This document shows positions 9,687-19,785 of a DNA stretch of 64,000 nucleotides, one piece after another. The translations under genes and the position numbers were made by a program. The stretch is from Candidatus Jettenia sp. (lineage in GTDB: Bacteria; Planctomycetota; Brocadiia; Brocadiales; Brocadiaceae). How positions within the stretch are numbered: position 1 is the first letter of the stretch; every line of letters starts with the position of its first letter. The notes beneath the pieces were generated by a model that saw nothing but the letters and a program-made list of their open reading frames with translations, was not told the origin of the DNA and searched no databases. The stretch covers positions 2,199,659-2,263,658 of the forward strand of contig CP091278.1 in the NCBI GenBank assembly GCA_021650895.1, given 5' to 3'.

Positions 9687-10484
9687 TTACCCAAATCTTC
9701 CCGTAATATAATCCTCCGTTTGTTTTTCATGTGGGTTTGTGAATATTTCCGTTGTAACATCAAACTCCACAAGCTCTCCATGCATAAAGAAACCAGTAAA
9801 TTCAGATATCCTGGCTGCTTGCTGCATGTTGTGGGTAACAATAATAACAGTATAATCTGTTTTTAGTTCGACCAGCATATCCTCTATTTTTGCGGTAGCA
9901 ATAGGGTCAAGGGCTGAACAGGGTTCATCAAGAAGTATGATCTCAGGCTCTACAGCTATTGCCCTGGCAATACAAATCCGCTGCTGCTGACCTCCGGAAA
10001 GATCAAGGGCACTTACACGAAGTCTGTCTTTTACCTCATCCCAAAGCGCAGCCTTTTTCAATGCCTTCTCACAAATTTCATCCAGAGCGCTTTTTTTGTG
10101 AATGCCCTGCACCCGTGGTCCGTATACGACATTCTCGTAGATACTTTTTGGGAATGGATTTGGTTTTTGGAACACCATCCCAACCCTCCTTCTCAATTCT
10201 GTGACATCCACAGCAGGAGCGTAAATATCCTCTCCATCTATTTTAACGGTTCCTTCTATTTTTACACCTTCTACGAGATCGTTCATACGGTTCAAACATC
10301 TGATCAAGGTAGATTTTCCACAGCCGGATGGCCCAATAAAGGAAGTTATCTTTTTTTTTGCAATATCAAGATGTATCCCTTTCAGCGCCTTAATTTTGCC
10401 ATAATAAAGAATCAGGTCTATGATATTAACTATCGGGTCAGGGACTATCATGTTTTTTTCTTTTTTTCCGTAATAGTTCTCCAT
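9687..10484 (-). CDS. pstB: phosphate ABC transporter ATP-binding protein
   Basis: Cytoplasmic ATPase of the high-affinity phosphate importer, 265 residues. Walker [10 protein letters not shown] is at 51-59, the Q-loop in FQKPNPFP near 106, signature LSGGQQQR at 162-169 and Walker B IILLDEP near 182. It ends in the family's ITGRFG. The start is not certain: neither the ATG at 10484 nor a later one at codon 12 has a strong ribosome-binding site. It lies between pstA and phoU, with a 44-base gap to pstA. Confidence 0.96.
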   Translation of the reverse strand: MENYYGKKEKNMIVPDPIVNIIDLILYYGKIKALKGIHLDIAKKKITSFIGPSGCGKSTLIRCLNRMNDLVEGVKIEGTVKIDGEDIYAPAVDVTELRRRVGMVFQKPNPFPKSIYENVVYGPRVQGIHKKSALDEICEKALKKAALWDEVKDRLRVSALDLSGGQQQRICIARAIAVEPEIILLDEPCSALDPIATAKIEDMLVELKTDYTVIIVTHNMQQAARISEFTGFFMHGELVEFDVTTEIFTNPHEKQTEDYITGRFG

Positions 10485-10528
10485 ACTATACGTCTCAGGT
10501 CAATGTATCGCTTTTATCTATCATACTT

Positions 10529-12127
10529 TTATAAAGCCGTTGTTCTGTACCGCTTTCTCAGCTTGTTCCTCATTACTATAGCAGTAAGATTCAAGACAAG
10601 CACGATGAAAAGCAAAACAAGTGTTGTGGTATAGACCATGGGGATGGCTGCCTCTACATTGGGAGACTGAAATCCAACATCATATATATGAAAGCCTAAA
10701 TGCATAAACTTTCTTTCAAAATGGATATAGGGAAAATACTGGTCCACCGGAAGAGAGGGCGCTAACTTCACAACTCCCGTGAGCATTAAGGGCGCAACCT
10801 CACCCGCAGCCCTTGCCATAGCGAGAATAGTACCGGTAAGTATCCCGGGTGTTGCCTGGGGAATTACGACCTTCCATAAGGTTTCAAATTTTGTAGCGCC
10901 CAGCGCATAAGAACCTTCCCGCACGGATTTTGGCACAGCAGATAACCCTTCTTCCGTTGCCACAACAACTACCGGCACCGTCAGAAGCGCCAGAGTAAGG
11001 GATGCCCATAAAATACCACCGGTTCCAAAGGTAGGGGCTGGCAAGGATTCCGAGAAAAATACTTTATCGATATTTCCACCCACAAAGTAGATGAAAAAAC
11101 CGAGACCAAAAACCCCGAATACAATGGATGGAACACCTGCAAGGTTACTCACTGATATCCTGATGAGCCGTGCAACAATATTATCATCGGCGTATTCCCT
11201 GAGATATACCGCTGTCAATACACCAAACGGGACAACTGCAATGCTCATGATAAACACCATCATAACCGTCCCAAAAATAGCAGGGAATATACCCCCCTCG
11301 GTATTTGCTTCCCGTGGTTCAGTTGACACAAATTCCCAGAGCTTCATCAGGTAAAAACCGATTTTAGCAAAAACTCCCATTTCATTCGGGGCATAGACCC
11401 TGATAATATTAAAAACAGGTATGTTCTTCTCTTTGCCATCAGCAAGAAGCACGATAATTTCTTTTTCCTTTGCCTGAGCATACAACCCGGCAAGCATATC
11501 TTCTTTTTCCCTGTAGGTCTTTTCGAGATTTTCAACCTTGGCCTTTACCTCTTCGATATCCTCTTGCGCCTTTACCGAATACTGCTGCGTCATCAGGTGC
11601 TTCAATGCAAGGCGATATTTTTCCATCTGATAATTTATCTTGCCAATCACTTTTCTTTCAATATACCGTATCCTTTTCAAAAGCGCCTTACTTTCTTCCC
11701 GAAGCGGCGCCAACTCTTTGAGATTCAGAGGCTGAATATCGCCATCCTGTTTCAGTCCTTTTAAAAAACCGTACATATTACCCCATTCACGCCTCTCAAA
11801 AGTTAAGGCATATAAGGGATATTCCCGTGATATAATATCCGTATTATCGATCCATCTGAAGTCCATACCGTAAACATCTCTGTTACCAACCTTTAGTTTC
11901 GTCCGATACATGCCTTTTTTTTGCGGGATGGGCTCTTCCTTTTCAATCTCACCCAAAACCACCGTACCATCCTGAAGCGTGAATTTAACAATTGTATGGG
12001 GCCAGAATATACCAAGCCCCTTCATCGTAATGAGCGCAACCAAACCGCCAACCATCAACATACTGATAGTCAGAGCGCATGCAGTCAGCCAGATATAAGG
12101 ATTACCCGTTCTTAAAAATTTCTTCAT
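10529..12127 (-). CDS. pstA: phosphate ABC transporter permease PstA, long form
   Basis: Inner-membrane permease of the phosphate importer, 532 residues instead of the usual 280-300. A first TM segment is at about 12-36. An extra periplasmic region with a coiled coil (about 133-215) follows, and then the standard permease domain with its five or six TM segments from about residue 270. The EAA-type loop is around GATKFETLWKVVIPQA. Overlaps pstC by four bases (ATGA), so translation is coupled. The enlarged PstA goes with the enlarged PstC, a pairing also known from some marine gammaproteobacteria. Confidence 0.92.
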   Translation of the reverse strand: MKKFLRTGNPYIWLTACALTISMLMVGGLVALITMKGLGIFWPHTIVKFTLQDGTVVLGEIEKEEPIPQKKGMYRTKLKVGNRDVYGMDFRWIDNTDIISREYPLYALTFERREWGNMYGFLKGLKQDGDIQPLNLKELAPLREESKALLKRIRYIERKVIGKINYQMEKYRLALKHLMTQQYSVKAQEDIEEVKAKVENLEKTYREKEDMLAGLYAQAKEKEIIVLLADGKEKNIPVFNIIRVYAPNEMGVFAKIGFYLMKLWEFVSTEPREANTEGGIFPAIFGTVMMVFIMSIAVVPFGVLTAVYLREYADDNIVARLIRISVSNLAGVPSIVFGVFGLGFFIYFVGGNIDKVFFSESLPAPTFGTGGILWASLTLALLTVPVVVVATEEGLSAVPKSVREGSYALGATKFETLWKVVIPQATPGILTGTILAMARAAGEVAPLMLTGVVKLAPSLPVDQYFPYIHFERKFMHLGFHIYDVGFQSPNVEAAIPMVYTTTLVLLFIVLVLNLTAIVMRNKLRKRYRTTAL

Positions 12128-14367
12128 AACTTACTATACCTTCGCTTCATCTTCTGCCTCACCGTTTCTGCAAATGTATTTACAATAAAGGTTGTTACAA
12201 AAAGAAGCAGGGCTGCTAAAAAGAGCACACGGTAAAGTGTTCCGCCGACAGGCGCTTCCGGCATCTCAACTGCAATATTTGCTGCAAGCGCCCTAAACCC
12301 ATTAAATAAATTCCAACCCATAATAGGGGTATTACCTGTTGCCATAAGCACAATCATCGTCTCGCCTACTGCCCTTCCAAAACCAATCATAACTGCTGAA
12401 AAAATTCCCGGACTCGCAGTTGGAAGCACAACCCTAACGGCTGTATGCCAGGTAGTTGCTCCGAGCGCCAGCGAGGCCGATGTAAGATTATTAGGAACAT
12501 TGCTCATGGCATCTTCAGATATGGTGAAAATAAGAGGAATCACAGCAAATCCCATTGCAAAGCCTACAATAAGGGCATTTCTCTGGTCATAGTTCAGACC
12601 TAAAATATGTAAAAGCCATTGCCGGTAATCTCCTCCGAAAAGGACTGATTCAGAAACGCCATTGAGCTGGATTGATACATAGATAGCCCCGATAATAAAC
12701 GGTATCAGGAACAGGGCTTCTGCCCCATATCGGTATTTACCCTTTATCCATGAGGGTAAACACCTCCAGAGATACAAAGCCAGGGCAATGGAGAGTATGA
12801 TGAATAACGGCATAATAACTATTGCAGGAAATACCCTCTCTATTAATGGCGCTAACCACAATCCGGCAAGAAATCCAAGAATAACGCTGGGAAGCGCTGC
12901 CATCAGTTCAATAACGGGCTTTATTATCTTGAGGGATTTGTGAAGAAATTGGGAGGTATAGAGCGCAGCAAAGATTCCAATAGGCACAGCGATGATCATG
13001 GAGTATACAGTACCTTTAATAGTGCCAAAAATCAAGGGGACAAGACTGAGTTTCGGTTCAAAATCATCAGTCCCCCCGGTAGATTGCCAAACAAACTCCG
13101 GTTTCTCATGCCCCTCATACCACACCTTGCCAAATAGGGTTTTCAGGGTAATCTCCGGATGTGGATTTGAAATAATCCATTGGAACAGATTATTGTTTGA
13201 ACTTGCTGCCAGAATACCGTCTGCCTTGGGTGAAAAAGTAAGGGCTGCAGGGGTAGCTGGCACCTTAAAGATCAATACATTTTGTTCGGAAGTTGCATGG
13301 TTGAGATAGATGGTTCCATTCGCTGCCGAAGTCACAAAACCCTTATCTCGCAGAGAGGGTGCAAATGCGATAACAGGAGCGTTATGAGATTTAAGGGTGT
13401 GTATTTTTTTAAGCATCCATCCTGATGGTGATGTTTCATCCCTTACCTGCATCCAGATATTTACACCACCTCTGTAATCACCAACTACCAGTGAAATATC
13501 TCCAAACAAAAACCCCAGGGTAGTTACTGCTTTATCAGACACCCTCACCTTTTCCTGCAAAGAAGGATTTTCTTTATCACTGATATTTATATGGAATATC
13601 TCACCGGAGGATGTTCCAACATAGAGGTTTTCCATAAAATGATCAAGGGCAAGAGACGTTATATCGGTTCCGTTTCCAAGGCCTGAAGAATAAAGTATTG
13701 AGTTATGTGGCTCGTGTAGTCCATTCGGTTGATAACGCTTTACGAGGTCCGTGATATCTCGCTTAATTTCCTTTTTTTCCCCATCAAATAGTGTGCTTAC
13801 GTCCTCTGTGGATTTCAGCAATAATCTGCCATCTTCCGTAGAAACTACGGTAACCGTTGCGCTGTCATCGCTCCTGGATGTAATATTCCTGAGCGTTCTC
13901 TTCTGATCGTCAATTTGCACCGGTTCTTTTTCAGATACTTCAGGAATAATGACCTTTTTCTCGTTATCAAAGGATTCAGAAAAGGTAATAAGGACTTTTA
14001 AGATTCTTCCATCATTCGTTCCCAGTACAAGGCGATTCTCATCCTTATCAACTGACGTTATCGTAGAGTTTTTAAGCCCTGCAATAAGGTAGGTATTTAC
14101 AATACTACCATCTGATAAAGAGATAAATTCTATAGTACCATCGTGAGAAACTGTATAAGCAATTTCCTGATATTCATCTACTCCGAGTGAAATGATCTTG
14201 CCGTTCAGAGAAAAGGTCTTTTCTTTTAATACTTTAGCGCCTCTCAGAAGCGGATAAACCTCGATAAAGAGAAATACAAATAAAGCAAGTACAGCGAAAA
14301 TGGTAGCCGCGCCACCGAGCGTAATCAGCCATCGGGCAGCCTTATCAATGAGTCTTCTTTTCTTCAA
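12124..14367 (-). CDS. pstC: phosphate ABC transporter permease PstC with periplasmic beta-propeller
   Basis: 747 residues, more than twice a normal PstC. TM1 is at about 15-38. A large periplasmic WD40-like beta-propeller domain (about 45-400) has repeated strands such as GTNDGRILK, EDGRLLLK, GTSSGEIFHI and VVGDYRGGVNIW. The C-terminal permease domain (about 435-740) has five to six TM segments and the loop GATTWHTAVRVVLPTA. The start is a TTG at 14367 with AGGGG five bases before it, 15 bases after the pstS stop. A truncated copy of its N-terminal half lies upstream at 15508-16671. Confidence 0.92.
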   Translation of the reverse strand: MKKRRLIDKAARWLITLGGAATIFAVLALFVFLFIEVYPLLRGAKVLKEKTFSLNGKIISLGVDEYQEIAYTVSHDGTIEFISLSDGSIVNTYLIAGLKNSTITSVDKDENRLVLGTNDGRILKVLITFSESFDNEKKVIIPEVSEKEPVQIDDQKRTLRNITSRSDDSATVTVVSTEDGRLLLKSTEDVSTLFDGEKKEIKRDITDLVKRYQPNGLHEPHNSILYSSGLGNGTDITSLALDHFMENLYVGTSSGEIFHINISDKENPSLQEKVRVSDKAVTTLGFLFGDISLVVGDYRGGVNIWMQVRDETSPSGWMLKKIHTLKSHNAPVIAFAPSLRDKGFVTSAANGTIYLNHATSEQNVLIFKVPATPAALTFSPKADGILAASSNNNLFQWIISNPHPEITLKTLFGKVWYEGHEKPEFVWQSTGGTDDFEPKLSLVPLIFGTIKGTVYSMIIAVPIGIFAALYTSQFLHKSLKIIKPVIELMAALPSVILGFLAGLWLAPLIERVFPAIVIMPLFIILSIALALYLWRCLPSWIKGKYRYGAEALFLIPFIIGAIYVSIQLNGVSESVLFGGDYRQWLLHILGLNYDQRNALIVGFAMGFAVIPLIFTISEDAMSNVPNNLTSASLALGATTWHTAVRVVLPTASPGIFSAVMIGFGRAVGETMIVLMATGNTPIMGWNLFNGFRALAANIAVEMPEAPVGGTLYRVLFLAALLLFVTTFIVNTFAETVRQKMKRRYSKL

Positions 14368-14382
14368 ATGCCCCTGCCTTCA

Positions 14383-15357
14383 TTATTTTAACTTTTTCAG
14401 TTCTTCTTCAACAATTGAAGCTGATATAGGGATATATCCATCTTTTACAACCACCTCCTGCCCCTCCCTGCTCAGAATAAATGTTACAAATTCTTTAACG
14501 AGCGGGTCAAGAGGCTGACCTGGCTTCTTATTAATATACACGTAGAGGAATCTCGCCAGTGGATAAGAACCGTTCATTATATTTTCTATTCCGGCTTCTT
14601 TATAGGGTTCTCCTTCTTTAAACGAAAGGGGTACCGTGCGGATACCGGAAGTCTTGTAGCCAATACCACTGTAACCAATGGCATATCGGTCCTCAGTCAC
14701 ACCCTGTACAACAGAAGCAGAACCCGGTTGCTCTTTTACAGAGTCTTTAAAATCACCTTTATAAAGGGCACGTTCCTTAAAATAACCATAGGTACCCGAG
14801 GCAGAATTACGGCCATAGAGACTTATCGGCCGGGTTGACCATTCACCAGTTAAACCAAGCTGTCCCCACGTTCTAACATCTCCCTTATGCTTGCCTTTCC
14901 GTGTTTTTGAAAAAATAGCATCCACCTGGGACAGACTTAACCCCCTAAGAGGATTATCCTTATTTACGTATATTGACAAGGCATCCAATGCTGTCTTTAT
15001 TACGGTAGGCTTATAGCCATATTTCTTCTCAAAGGCATCAATTTCTGTAGGCTTCATTGCCCTGCTTATCGGCGCTATCTGAGCTGTTCCTGAGATAAGA
15101 GCAGGCGGCGCAGTGGTAGAACCCTTGCCTTCTATCTGGATCTTTACATTCGGATATGCCTGGTTAAATCCCTCAGCCCAGTAAGTCATAAGGTTATTCA
15201 TGGTATCAGAACCTATACTATTCAGACTTCCTGAAACCCCGCTAACTTTAGCATAAGTTTTTATATTTGTATCAACCACAACTACTTCACTGGCAATAGC
15301 CATGCTAGCCAAACCAAAGTTAAAAATTGCCATGAACAACCATACCTTTTTTACCAT
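14383..15357 (-). CDS. pstS: phosphate-binding protein PstS (copy 1)
   Basis: Periplasmic phosphate-binding protein, 324 residues, signal peptide about 1-22 (LASMAIAS). Phosphate-binding loops typical of the family are visible: SIGSDTMNNL (47-56), GKGSTTAPPALISG (77-90), AQIAPISRAM (92-101) and YGRNSASGTYGYF. Directly upstream of pstC in the complete operon. It differs from pstS copy 2 at eight residues, five of them at positions 127, 128, 138, 143 and 157. Confidence 0.94.
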   Translation of the reverse strand: MVKKVWLFMAIFNFGLASMAIASEVVVVDTNIKTYAKVSGVSGSLNSIGSDTMNNLMTYWAEGFNQAYPNVKIQIEGKGSTTAPPALISGTAQIAPISRAMKPTEIDAFEKKYGYKPTVIKTALDALSIYVNKDNPLRGLSLSQVDAIFSKTRKGKHKGDVRTWGQLGLTGEWSTRPISLYGRNSASGTYGYFKERALYKGDFKDSVKEQPGSASVVQGVTEDRYAIGYSGIGYKTSGIRTVPLSFKEGEPYKEAGIENIMNGSYPLARFLYVYINKKPGQPLDPLVKEFVTFILSREGQEVVVKDGYIPISASIVEEELKKLK

Positions 15358-15475
15358 AAACCTTTTCCACCTTTCATTGATTTATTAGCGGTTTCGGATA
15401 CTATATTACTCAAATTAATAAAAGAAGTCGACTTATTTTTTGGCGTAACGTTTGTTGTACTCATCTATGGCTGTA

Positions 15476-15497
15476 GAGACGCAAGATATTGCGTCTC
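15476..15497. repeat. GAGACGCAA palindrome in the pstS1 leader
   Basis: GAGACGCAA-GATA-TTGCGTCTC forms a stem with a 4-base loop. The same palindrome is at 17780-17801 (leader of pstS2), and looser relatives occur near 17996, 33938 and 58980. It belongs to a small dispersed repeat family, so its presence in both leaders comes from the duplication and need not be regulatory. Confidence 0.8.
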
Positions 15498-15507
15498 TCC
15501 GTATGGA

Positions 15508-16671
15508 TTATATTCTTCTGATACACACTGGTATGCTCGGTTTCATACAGGTTACAACTGGTACTTTAAAGGTTAATACATTTTGTTCGGAAGTTGCATG
15601 GTTGAGATAGATGGTTCCATTCGCCGCCGAAGTCACAAAACCCTTATCTCGCAGAGAGGGTGCAAATGCTGTAACAGGGGCGTTATGAGATTTAAGGGTG
15701 TGTATTTTCTTAAACACCCATCCTGATGGTGATGTTTCATCCCTTACCTGCATCCAGATATTTACACCACCTTTATAATCACCAACTACAAGTGAAACAT
15801 CTCCAAACAAAAACCCCAGGGTAGTTACTGCTTTATCAGACACCCTTACCTTTTCCTGCAAAGAAGGATTTTCTTTATCACTGATATTTATATGGAATAT
15901 CTCACCGGAGGATGTTCCAACATAGAGGTTTTCCATAAAATGATCAAGGGCAAGAGACGTTATATCGGTTCCGTTTTCAAGGCCTGAAGAATACAGTATT
16001 GAGTTATGTGGCTCGCGTAGTTCATTCGGTTGAGAACGTTTTACGAGATCAGTGATATCTCGCTTAATTTCCTTTTTTTCCCCTGTATCAAATAGTGTGC
16101 TCACTTCCTCTGTAGATTTCAGCAATAATCTGCCATCTTCTGTAGAAACTACAGTAACCGTTGCACTGTCATCGCTCCTGGATGTAATATTCCTGAGCGT
16201 TTTCTTCTGATCGTCAATTTGCACCGGTTCTTTTTCAGATACTTCAGGAATAATGACCTTTTTCTCGTTATCAAAGGATTCAGAAAAGGTAATAAGGACT
16301 TTTAAGATTCTTCCATCATTCGTTCCCAGTACAAGGCTATTAACATCCTTATCAGATGACGTTATCGTAGAGTTTTTAAGCCCTGCAATAAGGTAGGTAT
16401 TTACAATACTACCATCTGATAAAGAGATAAATTCTATAGTACCATCGTGAGAAACTGTATAAGCAATTTCCTGATATTCATTTACTCCGAGTGAAACGGT
16501 ATTGCTGTTCAGAGAAAAGGTTTTTTCTTTTAATACTTTAGCGCCTCTAAGAAGCGGATAAACCTCAATAAAGAGAAATACAAATAAAGCAAGCACAGCA
16601 AAAATGGTAGCCGCACCACCGAGTGTAATCAGCCATCGGGCGGCCTTATCAATAAGTCTTCTTTTCCTCAA
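15508..16671 (-). pseudogene. truncated pstC copy (N-terminal part only)
   Basis: 387 codons nearly identical to the first 370 residues of PstC (TM1 plus most of the propeller). The duplication junction then replaces the rest by a short foreign tail, VTCMKPSIPVCIRRI, read from the duplicated pstS leader. The permease domain is missing, so it cannot conduct phosphate. It keeps a membrane anchor and a nearly complete propeller and is still in frame, so a membrane-tethered periplasmic protein could be made. One codon is inserted relative to pstC (DTGEKK against DGEKK). Confidence 0.85.
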
Positions 16672-16686
16672 ATGCCCCTGCCTTCA

Positions 16687-17661
16687 TTATTTTAATTTTT
16701 TCAGTTCTTCTTCAACAATTGAAGCTGATATAGGGATATATCCATCTTTTACAACCACTTCCTGCCCCTCCCTGCTTAGAATAAATGTTACAAATTCTTT
16801 AACGAGCGGGTCAAGAGGCTGGCCTGGCTTCTTATTAATATACACGTAGAGAAATCTCGCAAGTGGATAAGAACCGTTCATTATATTTTCTATTCCGGCT
16901 TCTTTATAGGGTTCTCCTTCTTTAAACGAAAGGGGTACCGTGCGGATACCGGAAGTCTTATAGCCAATACCACTGTAACCAATGGCATATCGGTCCTCAG
17001 TCACACCCTGTACAACAGAAGCAGAACCCGGTTGCTCTTTTACAGAATCTTTAAAATCACCCTTATAAAGGGCACGTTCCTTAAAATAGCCATAGGTACC
17101 CGAGGCAGAATTACGGCCATAGAGACTTATCGGCCGGGTTGACCATTCACCAGTTAAACCAAGCTGTCCCCACGTTCTAACATCTCCCTTATACTTGCCT
17201 TTCCGTGTTTTTGAAAAAATAGCATCTACCTGGGGCAGACTTAAACCCCCAAGAGGATTATCCTTGTTTACGTATATTGCAAAGGCATCCAATGCTGTCT
17301 TTATTACGGTGGGCTTATAGCCGTATTTCTTCTCAAAGGCATCAATTTCTGTAGGTTTCATTGCCCTGCTCATCGGCGCTATCTGAGCTGTTCCTGAGAT
17401 AAGAGCAGGCGGTGCAGTGGTAGAACCCTTGCCTTCTATCTGTATCTTTACATTCGGATATACATGGTTAAACCCCTCGGCCCAGTAGGTCATAAGGTTA
17501 TTCATGGTATCAGAACCTATACTATTCAGACTTCCTGAAACCCCGCTAACTTTAGCATAAGTTTTTATATTTGTATCAACCACAACTACTTCACTGGCAA
17601 TAGCCATGCTAGCCAAACCAAAGTTAAAAATTGCCATGAACAACCATACCTTTTTTACCAT
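16687..17661 (-). CDS. pstS: phosphate-binding protein PstS (copy 2)
   Basis: Second complete 324-residue PstS with signal peptide and the same ligand-binding loops. Eight substitutions separate it from copy 1: Q66H, A67V, I97M, L127F, S128A, R138G, S143P and H157Y. Five of them fall in a 31-residue stretch, which suggests real divergence rather than noise. It is the promoter-proximal gene of the operon as drawn here. 409 bases separate it from the porin gene upstream. Confidence 0.93.
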   Translation of the reverse strand: MVKKVWLFMAIFNFGLASMAIASEVVVVDTNIKTYAKVSGVSGSLNSIGSDTMNNLMTYWAEGFNHVYPNVKIQIEGKGSTTAPPALISGTAQIAPMSRAMKPTEIDAFEKKYGYKPTVIKTALDAFAIYVNKDNPLGGLSLPQVDAIFSKTRKGKYKGDVRTWGQLGLTGEWSTRPISLYGRNSASGTYGYFKERALYKGDFKDSVKEQPGSASVVQGVTEDRYAIGYSGIGYKTSGIRTVPLSFKEGEPYKEAGIENIMNGSYPLARFLYVYINKKPGQPLDPLVKEFVTFILSREGQEVVVKDGYIPISASIVEEELKKLK

Positions 17662-18071
17662 AAACCTTTTCCACCTTTCATTGATTTATTAGCGGTTTCG
17701 GATACTATATTACTCAAATTAATAAAAGAAGTCGACTTATTTTTTGGCGTAACGTTTGTTGTACTCATCTATGGCTGTAGAGACGCAAGATATTGCGTCT
17801 CTCCGTATGGATTATATTCTTCTGATACACACTGGTATGTTCGGTTTCATACAGGGTACAAAAGGGAATTAATTAGGTTGGGTTTTAAAAGACAAAACCC
17901 AACGGCTTTTTTACCCACCCCTAAATCCCCTCCCGAGAGGGGATTTTTTTATTCATTCCCCTCTTGAGAGGGGTTAGAGGTGGGTTCATTCCCTTGTAGA
18001 GATGCAAAATCTTACGTCTCTACAATTGGGGGTAGGGGTAGCATCATGAAAAACTTTGAATTTCTTATACA
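17662..18071. other. pst operon leader and hairpin repeats
   Basis: 17662-17855 is the duplicated pstS leader, including the palindrome at 17780-17801. TTGGGTTTT/AAAACCCAA at about 17878-17902 forms a stem followed by CGGCTTTTTT, terminator-like on the plus strand. Two CCCCTC/GAGGGG hairpins (about 17933-17980) and a GTAGAGATGC palindrome (about 17996-18022) follow. They are dispersed repeats and the pst promoter must lie among or after them. I cannot identify a clear Pho box. Confidence 0.55.
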
Positions 18072-19460
18072 TTAAAATACAATTTGATACTGTACTCTGA
18101 ATCTATTCTGATTATTATTTGGTTCCTCACCCTGTTCAGTTACATAGTGACTGAAATCTGCTTGTATTTTTGACCGATGGGCACGGAAGTAATAGTTTAT
18201 ACCGGCCGTATATTCCCTTCCAAAGTCATCTGATGCATCGTTGTCTGGATCGAGCAAGGAATAACGAGCAGCAACCTCCAATCTTTTAGGTATTACGAAA
18301 TAACCAGCTTGAGTAAAAAATCCATCGGAATCTAATGAATCTCCACCACCTTCAGGATCCTCTGTCATTACAAAATACTCATTGTGCCATGAGAAGCCCC
18401 TATACTTCATGCTCAATTCAACAACTCCTGCTATAGCATCAGTATCCTCAAGTTTTTCATCTCCCTTCTTCGCATTAAAGACTACAGAAGCCCCAACCGT
18501 TGCCTTGAATTTTTCAGTATACTTTACATCGGTTTCGTCAGCGTAATCATACTTCCCAAATGGATTATACCTCAGATTAAGCACATACATGAGTTCATTA
18601 TCAAGATTTTCGTCTCTTCCATCTGGCCGTTCTAAAGGGTCCTCACCAGCCCCTTGAAATACGGCAGCATGGTATTCCATATACCCATCAAAAGGTTTCC
18701 CATATATGTCCACTCCATAATCCCGGTCCTGATCGAATGCCTCACTGGCAATGGCTCTATCAATGAGCAGAAGCTTTGCAGAGGATGTCATCCTTTGCTG
18801 GTTAAATGGTACCTTAAAGTATCCCACCTTGGCATTTAATTCATCGAGCGGTGTAAAATATATATAAAAATCTCTTATACCCACATCGAAACTGTCTCCA
18901 TCAAGCTCTACATAATAATGTATAAGTTTACTATAAACATTTCCACCCAGGCAAAGTCTTGCACGGCGGACATCTATATCCATCTTGTCTGTTCCTCCAA
19001 CATCCTCATCATTATCCTTATAGGTATATCGAAACTGCAATCTGCCGCCAATACCTAATGAATATCTGTCGTCGGGCGATCTAAATACCACTGAATATTT
19101 ATCTTCATCAGGGGTATAGAGAGCAGTGACTCCGGGTAAGCCAAGTGCCATTTTTTCCCGGGCATCTTCTGTAGATAGATAATCTTCAATCTCATGCTTA
19201 ATCTCCTCTTTGGTAATCGGTGCAGGTGCAGTACTGATCGTATCTATACGATTTTTTAAGGCCTGTATCTGCTCTTGCTGCTTTTGCATCGTCTCTTCCA
19301 TCTGTTTCAACTGCCGTTGTAAATAATCGCGCTCGCTCTCTGATATACCCTCAGCCTGTTCTGTTCCCTGGGCAAACACACCTTGTGACAAGTCAACTGC
19401 ATACGCACTGCATAATACCATTGCCGATGATAAAACACTTGTATACCATTTCCAACGCAT
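18072..19460 (-). CDS. phosphate-selective porin O/P-type outer-membrane protein
   Basis: 462 residues from the ATG at 19460, which has AAGGAGGT six bases upstream. The frame is open to 19607, but that extension is intergenic repeat. Signal peptide about 1-30 (ending FAQ). A coiled-coil/oligomerisation segment (about 38-75, LQRQLKQMEETMQKQQEQ) follows, then a beta-barrel rich in alternating aromatic/charged strands, ending in a C-terminal aromatic strand (VQYQIVF). It fits the OprO/OprP family of anion or phosphate porins. Its position upstream of pstS2 in the same direction gives a full route: porin, binding proteins, permease, ATPase. Confidence 0.85.
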   Translation of the reverse strand: MRWKWYTSVLSSAMVLCSAYAVDLSQGVFAQGTEQAEGISESERDYLQRQLKQMEETMQKQQEQIQALKNRIDTISTAPAPITKEEIKHEIEDYLSTEDAREKMALGLPGVTALYTPDEDKYSVVFRSPDDRYSLGIGGRLQFRYTYKDNDEDVGGTDKMDIDVRRARLCLGGNVYSKLIHYYVELDGDSFDVGIRDFYIYFTPLDELNAKVGYFKVPFNQQRMTSSAKLLLIDRAIASEAFDQDRDYGVDIYGKPFDGYMEYHAAVFQGAGEDPLERPDGRDENLDNELMYVLNLRYNPFGKYDYADETDVKYTEKFKATVGASVVFNAKKGDEKLEDTDAIAGVVELSMKYRGFSWHNEYFVMTEDPEGGGDSLDSDGFFTQAGYFVIPKRLEVAARYSLLDPDNDASDDFGREYTAGINYYFRAHRSKIQADFSHYVTEQGEEPNNNQNRFRVQYQIVF

Positions 19461-19489
19461 TTCTACCTCCTTTTCTAAATAACCTTGTC

Positions 19490-19785
19490 TACTTAAAATA
19501 TGCCTTCGGCAACTTTTTAAAACATCGATGTAGGGGTGAACCTTGTATTCGCCCTTGCCCTGTAAGATGCAAACGTTTATGCTTATTTCCCATTTGGGCG
19601 AACACAAGATTCGCCTCTACAATAAATATTGAATTTCCTATACATTTAATTAGGCCTTCGGCAACTTTTATCTCTTCGTCAGATGTAGGGCAAGGCTTCA
19701 GCCTTGCCTCCCCACCTGAATAACCTACACGAGGATAGCAACCCAAAAGGATTGCCCTCCAGAATTGAAATTCCTATACATAAAT
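19490..19785. repeat. two GTAGGGC-type repeat units in tandem
   Basis: Unit one runs from TATGCCTTCGGCAACTTT through a GGGTGAACCTTG/CAAGATTCGCC palindrome to ATTTCCTATACATT. Unit two runs from TAGGCCTTCGGCAACTTT through GTAGGGCAAGGCTTCAGCC to TTGAAATTCCTATACATA. They lie immediately upstream of the porin ribosome-binding site. Confidence 0.85.

Larger units (their letters stand above)
13257..17855. repeat. 2.3-kb tandem duplication covering pstC N-terminus, pstS and its leader
   Basis: Unit A (about 13257-15551) and unit B (about 15558-17855) align at an offset of about 2301-2304. Both run from the middle of the pstC propeller through pstS to a shared leader with CGGTTTCATACAGG. The 3-base offset change is one extra codon in the truncated pstC copy. 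The copies are similar but not identical, so this is not an assembly echo of one sequence. Confidence 0.93.

Noticed and set aside
15476-15497. GAGACGCAA palindrome as a pstS riboswitch or Pho regulator site
   Set aside because: The same palindrome type occurs at unrelated places (33.9, 58.98 kb), so it is a dispersed repeat.
19461-19607. N-terminal extension of the porin to 19607
   Set aside because: The extension reads repeat DNA; AAGGAGGT and a signal peptide mark the start at 19460.
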